Position numbers and translations under genes: made by a program. 64,000 nucleotides of DNA from Norana najaformis. Taxonomy: Eukaryota > Annelida > Clitellata > Crassiclitellata > Hormogastridae. A model generated the notes under the pieces. The model did not search any database. It had not been told where the DNA came from and saw nothing but the letters and a program-made list of their open reading frames with translations. The first letter of the stretch is position 1. Every line of letters starts with the position of its first letter. The stretch covers positions 20,557,988 to 20,621,987 of the forward strand of contig OZ029917.1 of assembly GCA_964023275.1 (NCBI GenBank), given 5' to 3'. Below are positions 1 through 12,100 of the stretch, in pieces.

Positions 1-3000
1 TGTTAGCTTCTCTAAGTGCCTTGTCATGCTCAGTCTGAACAGTCTTGAATTTTATAACAAACTTACGCTGCAGATCTTTTATCTTTTCAAGAAAGCGAGT
101 CTCTGTAGCTTCCATTTCTTTACGGTGTTCCTCATCCTTGTTGGCTTCTAATTCACTTCTTTCCAATAACTTTTCTTCCAGTTCTTTCATTGCTCTTTCC
201 TTCTCTTCTACTGCTTTAGCCCTTTCCACAAGTAAATCAGCTCTTTCCCTCTCCAGATCCATGATGTTGGTTTTCAAGCTATCAACTTCACTGTTGATAG
301 CTTGATTCTTTTCATTTAATCTGCTAATCTTGACCTTTAATTCATTCAACTCAATCAGAGCTTCTTCATTTTTAATCTGTACTCTATTTGCCTCCCTGTT
401 TTGTTCTTCATTCTCAATCTTTAACCTCTCAATTTCAGATTTATTCACTTCATTCTCAGCTACTACTTTATTCATCTCGTTTCTCTGATCTTCATTTTCA
501 CCCTTTAACCTATCAATTTCAGATTTATTTCCTTCAGATTCCACTTTAACCCTTTGCTGCAGTTCATCAATTAGCTTTTCTTTTTCTCTTATCAGTTCCT
601 CATTTGCCAAACCCATCCGAACATTTCCTTCTAGGTCATTAAGCTGCTCTTGCAGTTTATCAAGTTCTTTTTCCTTATCCTTAACTTTCTCTTGCAGCTC
701 ACTCAAAATCTTGTCCTTCTCTTCATTCATTTTCCTTAAATCCAAAATATCAGCATCTTTATTCTTACACTCAGTGTGAGCTACTTCAAGCTTTTTTAGC
801 ACATTATCACGCTCAGCATTGATGTTCTTTAGCTGCTCAGTATTTTGCAGCTTCAGCAGCTCAGTTGCAGCTTCAAGAGTTTCCTTAATCTTCTCTATGC
901 CCAACAGAGATTCTGTCAAAGTATGTATCCTGTTTTCATGACTCAAGATCACATCTTCAAGCTGGTCCACTGTGTGCACTTCCTCACGGTCCCTTATTTT
1001 CTCATCCAATTCCGAAGCCACGTTCTTGTCTGTCTTCCTTATGGCTTCTTGCGTATCACTCTGAGCACGCATCAGCAAATCCTCAAGTTTTTTTACACCA
1101 GCATGCAACAGTTCTATTTCATTGTCACTGTTACTGATCTTTGTTCTCAGGTTCTCTTCTAGTTCTTTCATGAGAACGTCCTTCTTCACTAGGATGTTTT
1201 CAAATTCGATCACCTGTTCAGTCTTTGTTGATAACTTTTCTTGCACTGCATCAAAATCAAGTTTTAAATTTCTTAACTGTTTTTCATGTTCGCCTGCATC
1301 ACATTTAAGTCTTTCTTCAATAGATTTCACCAATGCTGCATTTTCCTCACTAATTCTAGTACCTTCAGCATTCTGGTTGGACAGTTCTTGAATTGTGGCC
1401 AATAGCCTGGTTCTTTCAGCTTCCTGTTCAGCAGACAAAGTTTCTATCTTCGTTTCAGTTTCTTGTAGACGATTCTTGCTCTTGGTCAACAACTCATTTA
1501 ATTCTGATAGCCTCTGTTCACTAGCCTGACTCTGTACTTTGTAAGTACTTGCAGTTTTTTCACTTTCTGCACCTTGGTCAGAAAGCATTGCAACTTTTCT
1601 TTGTAGCTCTTCAAAACTAGCCAATAGTTGCATTTGCTTCAAATCCCCTTCTTGGGACACAACCTTCAATTTCTCTTCGGCTTCTTTGAGCAGAAAATCT
1701 TTTTCACTAACAGTTTTGTCGCATATCGCCTGAGTTCTAACAAAATTAACTGTCTGGTCTTGAAGCTCATTCAGCAAACTGTTCAGTTTTTCAATTTCAC
1801 TTCTAAGCTCTCCGTTCTGAACTTCCAAAGCACTTCGTTCAGCTTGTTGGATTACTTCCTCTTCACGTCTTTTCTTTTCAGCTGCATTCAATTGTTCTAT
1901 CAGTTCAGCAGCTTTGCTAGTTGCATCGTCACTCTGTTTTCTGAGCACATCCAGTTGTGTATTAAGTCCAAGAAGATGAGATGACAACTCAGTTTCTACA
2001 ACTTTTTGAAGTGCGGCTATCTCCTCAGCGTGACCTCCAGTCACATTCACTGAGGACATCTCTGGATTAAGGAGTACACATAAATCTTTCCTCAGCTCAA
2101 ACAACTCCTCTGCGTAATTTGTTTCTACTTTTGCTAACCTTTCTTTGACTTCTTTTACCTCAAAATCTTTCTGCATCTTCTCACTGCTCAGCATTTCTGT
2201 CAACTCTTGAAGTTCTTTGAGTTTCTCTTCCTGCTGTTGGATCACTTCCTTCAACATAACAGCTTCAGCTTTCATCTTCTCCAGTTCATCTTTTAGTGAA
2301 ACCGAATCTGCTTCAGACTGCTTCAACTGGTTTTCAAGTGTTGTCCTAACAGAGCTCAATTCGATAACCTGTGCTCTCAGAATGTCTGCTTCTTCCAGTA
2401 TTTTACTTTCGTGCTGAACCATTTCCTGTAAGGCAGACTGCTTCTTCGTCTCAGTGTCTTCCATCTGTGCTTTCAATAGTCCATGCTGATCTTTCAAATC
2501 CAGCAGCTGTTTTAGCGTGCACTCGTGTTGTTCTTCCAATTCTTTCACATTTTTACAAATGGACTCCTTCTGCTCTTCTGTTTCCCTTATTTGTTCACAA
2601 AGGCAGCCAATCTGATCCTTATGTTCCTTAAGTTCTTTTTGACTGACATCTTTTTGCTTTTCTAACTCCTTAACCTGCTCATTAAGAGATCCATTTCTAT
2701 CCTTAAACTCCACCAGCTCATGGTAGAGGCTATCTTTTTGCTGTTCTAAATCCTTCACCTTCTCAATCAGTGAACCATTTTCATCCTTCAACTCCTGCAG
2801 ATCTCTTTCTATGCTACCTCTCTGCTCTTCTAGCTCCTTTATCTGTTCACAGGCAGATCCATTTTGTTCCTTCATTTCCTGCAACTCTGCTTGTATGGTA
2901 TTTCTTTGTTCTTCTAATTCTTTTGCACGATGACTGAGAGACTCGTTTTTATCTTTGACCACTTTTAGTGCTTTCTGTAACTTTGTGGATGAATTTCCTT

Positions 3001-6000
3001 GCTCTTTTAAATTCTTCAGCTCGTTTTTAAGATCCTTATTTTCATTACATAGCTCCCTGGACTCCTTTTCATAAGAATCTTTTTGAACAAGCAACTCCTG
3101 GATCTTGTTTTGTAGTTTACCTTCTTGGTTTCTCAGTTTTTCCATTTGGTTTTCGGCAGCCTTATACTGCTCTTCAGTCAACCAGAGCTTATCTGCTAGT
3201 GACTTTTCCCCTTCTGTTGCCTCGTTAAACCTCACCTTTAACTCAATCAGCTGTTCCTGCAGAAATTTCAGCTCATTTTCACGGAGGTCATGTTGCCGTT
3301 TCATTTCCTCATTCATCAGCTCCAGCTCTCTGACCTGCTGCGATAAATTTTCCTCTCGAAGTTTAACAGTTTGAAGTTCACTTGCAAGAGCTTCATTCCT
3401 TGATCTCAGGCTTTCCAGTTGCATCTCAAACTCCTGCTTCAGTTCTTGAAGCTGTCCCTGCAGCACATCCTTCTGGTCATTTAGCAACTGGATTCTGCTT
3501 TCAACTGATTTTTCACCCTTCTCCATTGCCTCTTGCAGGCTACGTCTCAGAGTCTCTTCCTCAACATCCTTGAGATTCTTCAGATCATGCATAGTCATCA
3601 GGAGGTTTTCGATCTGCTTCTCAGCAACATTCAGCTGATCTGATAGCTGTCTGTTTTTGCCTTCCATCAAAACACAATCATTTCTAAGTTTTTCAATTTC
3701 ATTTTCTGATACTTCTTTCTCTTCCTTGTAGGTTGTCTGAAGACCAGCAAGTTCTCTTTCTTTAGTAGCGATAAGGCTTTTTATCTTCTCTTCCAAGCAA
3801 TTAAGCTCTTCCTTGTGTAGGTTCTTAACTTCTTCAAGTTTATCTTGCCACTTTTTATCATCCAAAGCAAATTCTATTCCTCTTGCAGCAATTAGCTTTT
3901 CAAACTCTTCTTCGAAGCGATTCAGCTCCTCCTTATGTAGCATCGTAACTTCTTCTAGTTTTGCCTTCCATTTTTCATCATTACCAGCAAGTTCTGTTTC
4001 CTTTGTTGTGACTAGGCTTTTTATCTCTTCTTGCAGGTGATTCAACTCCTCCTTGTGCACTTCCTTAACTTCCTCCATCCTTGCCTGCCATTTTTCATCA
4101 TTTCCAGCAAGTTCTGTTTCCTTCGTTGTGATTAGGCTTTTTATCTCTTCTTGCAGGTGATTCAACTCCTCCTTGTGCACTTCCTTAACTTCCTCCATCC
4201 TTGCCTGCCATTTTTCATCATTTCCAGCAAGTTCTGTTTCCTTCGTTGTGATTAGGCTTTTTATCTCTTCTTGCAGGTGACTCAACTCCTCCTTGTGCAC
4301 TTCCTTAACTTCCTCCATCCTTGCCTGCCATTTTTCATCATTTCCAGCAAGTTCTGTTTCCTTCGTTGTGATTAGGCTTTTTATCTCTTCTTGCAGGTGA
4401 TTCAACTCCTCCTTGTGCACTTCCTTAACTTCCTCCATCCTTGCCTGCCATTTTTCTTCATTACCAGCCAGTTCTGTTTCCTTGGTTGTGAGTCGGTTTT
4501 TAATCTCTTCTTCCATGTGATTCAGCTCCTGTTCGAGTAGCTCCTTCTCTTTCTCCATCCTTGCTTGCCACTTTTCATCTTCCTCAACCAGCTGAGCACT
4601 CAACTTCTCCACAGTCAGCTGGGCTTCCTGCAGGCTAGTTTTAAGCAACTGGTTCTGTGCTTGCTTATCTTCTAGACAGTGTTTCAGCATCTGTACACAG
4701 CCTTGCCAGTCATGTAGCAGCAGATGAAGTGAATCATTCTTGTTTTGCAGGTCTTCAATTCGAGCATTTGCCCTGAAGATTCCTTCTTTCATTCTGTCCT
4801 CTGTCAGAACATTTCCATCTTCTGCTTGGCTCTTTATCGCTGCCTGTATCTCCTCTCCTTCACCTTTTGGATCAAAGTTGTGTTCTTCAGCTTGGTTCTG
4901 CCTCACTTCACCTGTCTGGCTCTCCATATTTGCAGACGGGTCTCTTGCTTCTTGTGCTGTATGTTGCACAATCTCTTGCACAGCCGTTGTCAAGGATGCC
5001 TTCAGGTTCTGCACATCCCGCAACGCTGCTGATACCACCTGTTGCCGTTCATCAGCAGTCTGCAACTCCTTCTCCAGATTCTGCTTCTCCTCCATAATTG
5101 TTGATAGCCTGGTTTCAAAGAAATGCCTCTGAGAATCTATCTCCATTCTCAAACCCTCAGCAGACCTCTCTGACAATTCCTTTGCCTCCTGCTGCCTCAG
5201 CAGGTCTCCTTCCAATGTTGTAACCTCCTCTTTCAGGTTTTCCAGCTCCTTTGAAAGTCTTAGACTCATCTGCTCAGATTCTGCATCAAAACTCCTCCTA
5301 AGTTCTTCTAACTCCATTTGGTGCTGCCGTTCTGCATCATTTATCTGTGACTGATGAGCATCAGTGACTTCCTGTAGGTGGTTTTCAAGTGACTCGATCT
5401 TCTCTTTAAGGCCTGTCCTCTCCAAACAGTGACTTTCCTCCATCAGCTTCAGAGCAGTCCTATGCCTGTCATCACTGTCTGAATCACGGTGATGTTGGTT
5501 TCCAGCTTGATCCACTTCTTCAGCACAACCATTTTGCGGTTTACATTCCAGTCTCAACTGGTTCACCATTTCTTCCAGCTGACTGATTTGCTCATGACAA
5601 CTGTGAATCTTCTCACTTGCTAAAACAAGCTGACCTTCTTTCTCACACAAAACACAAACAAAATCTTGATGCTGGACAGATTCACCAGCCCCATGTTCTT
5701 CTACCTGTGAAGCCTGACTGGATTCAGTAACTCCATAATCTGACATGATTTCTTCTCCTACTTTTGCTGATTCTCCCAATGGCAAAATGTTGTACGCTAA
5801 ACATGCTCTGTGTTTTGGGCAAAGACAAACATTCTGCTCCACTGCTGCATTCGCTGATTCACGCTGCTCATCTTCAGAGGTTCCACAGCTTAACGATATT
5901 TTTAAGGCACGTTTCTGTTCAGCAATTTCTTCCATAAGACGCTTGTTTTCAGAATGAAGTTTCTGGTTTTCAGCATCTTTAATGTTCAGCTGTTCTCGTG

Positions 6001-6187
6001 ATGTCTGGCAACTCATCTGAATTACAGCAACATGCGACAACAAATTCCTATGAAGATGTTCCATCTGGTCATAGGAACTTGAGCCAGTAACGTTCAGCAC
6101 TTTCAAATCACCTTCATCTGGCTGGTCTGACAGCTTGAGCATCTCTGACTTTAGTTCCTCAAAGAGTGTTGCAAAATCTTGATCTTT
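1..6187 (-). CDS. GOLGA4: GOLGA4-like giant coiled-coil exon 7 (partial)
   Basis: This is a single exon of at least 6187 bp with acceptor ctttttaag at 6188. Codon boundaries checked at 4099, 2764 and 4 are all in register, so no net frameshift is present. It encodes 2061 complete codons, almost entirely heptad-like sequence (typical pieces: EKVKDLEQQKDSLYHEL, EMEATETRFLEKIKDLQRK). It contains the 120-bp tandem repeat block at 4021-4500. The exon runs off the window, so the C-terminal Golgi-targeting region is missing. Vertebrate golgin-245 is about 2.2 thousand residues; this one already exceeds that. Confidence 0.9.
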
Positions 6188-9100
6188 CTTAAAAAGAGGA
6201 AAACAAATTCAGTTGGTAAAAGTGCACAATCAATCACAACTACAACTCATACCATGTGGAACTGTGAACAAATAAACAGAAAAATAAGGCAAATTAATTA
6301 AATGACAAGTCATATTTAATTACATGTACACAGCATTTACAAAAGCTGTGTAATAAATAAATAAATAGAATAAAATAATATAAATAGAATGCATTAGCAG
6401 CTTAAATAAATTCTGTAAGAAACAAACCATATTTCACATTAATCAAATTTTAACACAAAAATAGCACAGTTTCAGTTCTATAGCATTAAATTGCACGACT
6501 CTTTTCTTACCTTTTGAATAGCTGCCTGGAGTTGTTCCTTTTCCATTCTTGCCACTTCAAGGCTCTCCCTGATTCGAGCATTTTCAGCATTCAATTTCTG
6601 GACTTGCTCTCGGTTTTTGCTAATCGATTCTTTTGAAGCAAGCAGCAACGAAGACATCCTTGCAATCTGAAAAAAATAAACAGTTCCCAGCAACCTAAAA
6701 CTGTGCAGCAAACTTAGTTACCTGTCATTTAGGAAACACAGACAGGAAAAATATAATAGTTAAGATAAAAAAACTGACCAAAATTAACACCATATTTTAG
6801 TGGGATCCAAGGCAAGCCACTTACCACAAGAAAATATAAGGGGTAACTGATCAATATCCAACCTTTTGTCCACTTCCGTGTGGAGAAGACCAGCAAACCT
6901 ATTTTACGCTTAAGGTCAATGAGAAAAAACTGTCTCCATACTTTAAGCCTAAAGCCCCATGAAAATACACATCAAACATGAGGTCAAACAAGAAATGGTA
7001 ATACAAGTTAATTGTACTTTTTCTTTTAATACAGCCTCGTTTTGGTTGTCAGCTATGTTGTTGCCATCATCTATCTTTGCACCCTTGATCCCATCTTCTT
7101 CTATTCTCTGTATCATTTCTTCAGGCACCTCTTTGCCTTGCTTGAGTAATGTAATCTGAAATATTACACATTTTCAGTTTAAAAAATTATAACTACTATG
7201 GAAAGCCCAAGTTTCTTTTAAATGATTTCTCAAAATCTGGACAGAAATTTCTTTAAATATTTTCAAGTAAATAAGAAAGCAAGTAATAATTATAAATGTA
7301 AGCCAAATGCTTTGCAATTAAAAAAGATAATAATTAAAGTAAAAGGGTACTTATATGACCTGCTGATGCTCATTTCATTGTTAAATGCAAAGCCCATAAG
7401 AGAATAGTGTTTTACAATTTACACCACATACTCATCATAACATTTCATTATAACATGAATTTTGATATAGCATGGCTGGGGACATGAATGCTAAATTTTA
7501 TTAACCTACAGAAAATGCACTGGTTATGACACAACCCTCCTATAAGATAGTTCTTGATATGGTTCCCAAAGACAGCGCTACAACAAGGTTCTGGTGTACC
7601 CATATAGAAATGGAAAAACCTGGGTCCTTAGCACTTTGATGACTTCATCTTTCTCTTCCAACACCAGCATATAATTCTGTTCCAGGTCAACCTTGGCAAG
7701 CTGATCCAAATGTATTTGTTCCTTGAGTTCAGAAATCCGACGAAACGCCTTATCCTGTGACTTAGTCATTGTATCCTTTAAAAAAACAAACAACCAATTA
7801 CACCATCAGTCATTGTCTAACTGCTATGCAACAATTCACAGACATTTTTCATACCATCACTGTCACAATAAATATTTAACTCTAGCAGAAAGACTTTTTT
7901 CAAGATCATAATGAAAACCAGTAGATTCAAATGGTGTTTATTAAAACAAGAATTTGGATCATTTGCTTCAGGACTGATAGATATCACTAAATGAAGCCTG
8001 TGGCACAGCTGGCCAGGGAGTCCTGGGTCCAGATCCCTCTGAGGCCAAGGTTATTATTTTTGGGATTCATGTAGATTCGAGGTGTTGTTTTAGGTGTACC
8101 CACCTATTGGTGAATCAGTGACTCTTGACTTTGCTCTGTCGATGGATACAAGTATCATATCATAAAAAAGTAATCTTTCAGACTGATCTGTCAACTAAAA
8201 TAGCCCTCTGATCATGGTCTGCTGAGCTATACCATACCATTCCCGTTTGTCACACCACCAGTCACACAAATCACATTCTGAGGGTCGAAGTCACTGGAGA
8301 GGGAGGCATTTCATCAGCACCTACATGACAGCCATTAACAAACAGAAGGGAGACCAATGCATTGGACAGTTTGGCTTGCTGAGCGCCATTACAGATGAAC
8401 TGAGTTGATCAGTGATCACAGCAAATGGATGACTTCCGCAAAAGATGCAGTCTTCCTTTCAAGGCAAAGAACAGCAGTAATGGAAAAATATGATTCCTCG
8501 TCACTTGAAGAACAGTCTGGGCTTTGGAATGATCTGTCAACTAACTTTGGTCATACAAGTAGCTTGCAGCTTGTCAGTTGTTCTCTGCTGAGGACTATCT
8601 GTGCCATCTTCCCAAGAAAGTAGCTGATATCCATTGAGATACAGAGGGCTCAGATCTGCCAAAGTATGTGACAATTCAGTGCCATTTAGAAAGAATTGAA
8701 AAGTTTATAGACATTGAACTGATATTGCCTCTCTTGTCCTCACTGTCAAACTCATGCTTGCTCAATCCTAATTCCAACTTTTCTCCTTCAAGAAGTCATT
8801 GGTGTGCTGCTCCCATTCTTTGTGTGGCTCTTCATTATCTGAAGGACGTCTTCCAGAGGGTCAAAAGTGAGCCATCATACAGCCATCTCTCAAGAAGATA
8901 GACACGGACCACAATGATGTCAACACCTGTCGTCCTATATCCAATCTCACATTCACCTCAAAGATCGTACAGAAACAGTTGTTCAGCAGACACTGCACTA
9001 CCTGGACTCATGTAATTCATGCCAAGGGGCCGCTTGGTTTTAGATAGGGACACTGAACAGAGGCGGTAATGATGTCCCTTATCTTTGACATCTGTTATGC

Positions 9101-12100
9101 TATGGACTCTGGACAAGTCACGGTGGCTCTCCTTGAAGTCCAGGACAGGACTTCAAGGAAAGCCAGCAGTACAGACTTGGATGTCACTAATTTAGCTACA
9201 TTTGAATCTGTCAAAAACGCAGCCCATATGACTTGGCTCTCGACCGGCGCAAGTGAAATACGGGCAAAGATAGCAGCAGCAGTCTTGGGTTGGGAACTAT
9301 TAATTGTCGCCCAGGATCTATCAATGGCAGCCCATATCAACTCTCTCTGCAGATCCTTTTCTTACAAACTGTGCCTGATCAATGTCATTTGATGTAATTT
9401 ATTGCATGACGCTGCTGTCACATTTGTTCATTCCTTCATCATGACACTCTTAGACTATCGTAAAGCAGCCTTTTCGGCATGCCAAAGAACCTAATTTGTC
9501 AGCTTTAGTCTGTCCTGAACTACACCCCCCTCCGATCATGGTCAACTTGCCAAAGTTTTCACATACAATGAACTACATATGACATACACTGCATTGGTCC
9601 TCGGTAGAGGTGAGAATTAAATTCAAGATTCTCCTCATAGTGCAGGCCTTGATAGTTGGCTCAGCCCCAGAATACATCAAAGAGCTTGTTATTCCTGTCT
9701 CAAGCTAATCAAGTTGACAAACTCTGCATTTTGTGGCCCGTGGGGACCTGATATTCATGGGAATCCATACAATGGCTTGGGCTCACAGTGCTTTCGTGGG
9801 TATTGATCCTCCTGGAACAATCTTCCTCTGAAAATTCGAACTCTTCTTCCCCATAAGCTCAAGAAACATTTTTGGTTTAACTTAAGATGTAACTTTTTAG
9901 AACTGTTACACAGTCATGTTGCAGTGCCTTTGTGAGATTCTTAAAATATGCCCTATAAGTGGCTGGAGATGTCTCCCATTACCACAACTATTCAAGATAT
10001 TACTTGGATATAAACTATCAGGATATTAATTAAATCAAAACTCCAACATCCAGTGCTTACAACATTAACTAGAATTGCATTCTTAAACTTCAGGTTTTAT
10101 AACAGTTATAAAATTTGCTACAAACTGTTCATAAATTTTTATAAATATAAATCATAATAATAATAAAACTCATTGTAAAAAGAAAACCAGAAATTTCAAA
10201 GTTTTGCTTAGTAAGTATTATCTTCACCTTAATTTGAAAAACCTTCATAGAAATTCCATGATCATGTGGAAACCGAGTAAAGAAATTCTGAATTTCAAAA
10301 GTTTACAATTATATCATATTATCTTTCTTAGTACATACATATAACAGATAAAACATATAAACCAAAATATTTACTCTGAGTTTATCTCTTTCTTTTTCCA
10401 TCTCTTGGTAAGTCTTCAAAACCTAAAAATGAAAACTAAATTATATGACCCCTCCATTTACACTTAACTGAAGCAAATCAACAGGCAAATTTTAATCATT
10501 GTCAAAGAAATGATAGTTGCAAAAAGAGGTTCATTTGTCTCTTGAAGTCATTCCTTCGTAGTCTCTTGAAGTGGTTGGACGCATTTGTCTGAGCAGTCGC
10601 CCTTCCAAGTAAGCCAAGTCCTGTGAATGGATAACTTAAGATTCGTCTTAATCATTTAAACATCCCACAAACAAAGTCAGTCATGTGAAAGTATAACTTA
10701 TAATTCGAATGGGTCTATGTATAATATACTTACATTCAAGGAAATCTAGCATCTATTGATAGGTATATTCTGTGGCTACTGTTTAGGTTCATTAGTGCTA
10801 ATTTCCAACAGAACATTACCTACAAATGTTGACCAAGGGGTCAAAGAAAGATTTGCACAGTAAAGCAGACTACTGTTCCTGGAACTGAATCAGAAGAAAC
10901 CTGTGAGAACTTTTTACATAAACAAAATTTACCTGATAGTATCCAGACACAGGAGAGACAAGACCAGGTACTAAGGAAACATTGACTGCTAAAGAGAACC
11001 ATTTTTCTAATTATAGATCTCATTAATCTCAACTAGGAATTATAGAAGACTTCAAAGCAACGCTCGGCGAAATCGGTCTGTACCTGGGGTGGCCCCATCT
11101 TTGCAACTACATCAGTTGGAAAGAAAGCAATGTTTAAACCCCTTGTGACAAGTGATGTTATTATATAATTAATACTTTGCTGTACTTTGCTGTATAAGGA
11201 TTACTTCATTTAACCATGATTTGTATTGCTATGGGTGACCGGCGCGATGAATCAGCAAGACTTCACCAGCATCCTGCCACTGAATCCATGAGAATTTTAT
11301 GTTACTTAGGTATGTTTACTGATGAAGTAATACAGTACTTATTGTGTTTACTGAAAGTGGCAAAATAATTACTTATTTACTTACTTACAAAAAATGTAAG
11401 TCAAATTTACTTGAGCATTTAAGAAGCATACAAGCACAAGATGACACTTAAACAGTGATACAAAGAAAATTCTTACCTGAGAAAATTTCCATCTGTATTT
11501 GGTGCTTCGTTGCTGCATCTGGCAGTAACACCTGTACAGTTCCTCCTTACTAATGTTATCCAGCACAACTCCTCCATCTTCTGCCTCGCTGGTAACACTC
11601 TCAACATCAGATGGCAAAGGAAGCTGGCGAGACACAAAAGTGACAACTGGAGCAAAGAAACTGTCACTGGCCTGAGAGCTCACTGATGAAGTTCTGGATC
11701 GAGTTGTGCGATCACGTGGAGTTTTGAAATCGGCAACGAGAGATCCAGACCCTGATATATCCAGGACGGCTGGGCCAGATAAATCAGTACTTAAATCAAT
11801 CAATGAATCCGTCTGTTCCTGCTGTAGTGGTGCATTGGTTGATTCATCAATGTTTAAATTTATTAATGAACCACTTGGAGTGACATTTGGAGTGTCTTCA
11901 GAAACAGGATTGGCTGGACTGACATTCTGAAACAGATGCAGTGCAATATAATGCAATGGAAAGAATCATATAGCAGCTACATATTGCCTACTATAAAACT
12001 ATCTGTTTGCTCGCTTGTCACTCTCCTTTTTCCTCTTATCCCTCTATCTGCTCCAATCCCAAACTTCACCCATCATAGCTGCCACGCTGTCTCTCTGCCC

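Noticed and set aside
45-5957. Many plus-strand open frames rich in S, F, C and L across the golgin exon
   Set aside because: They are antisense shadows of the coiled-coil exon, which is continuous on the minus strand and matches a known protein.
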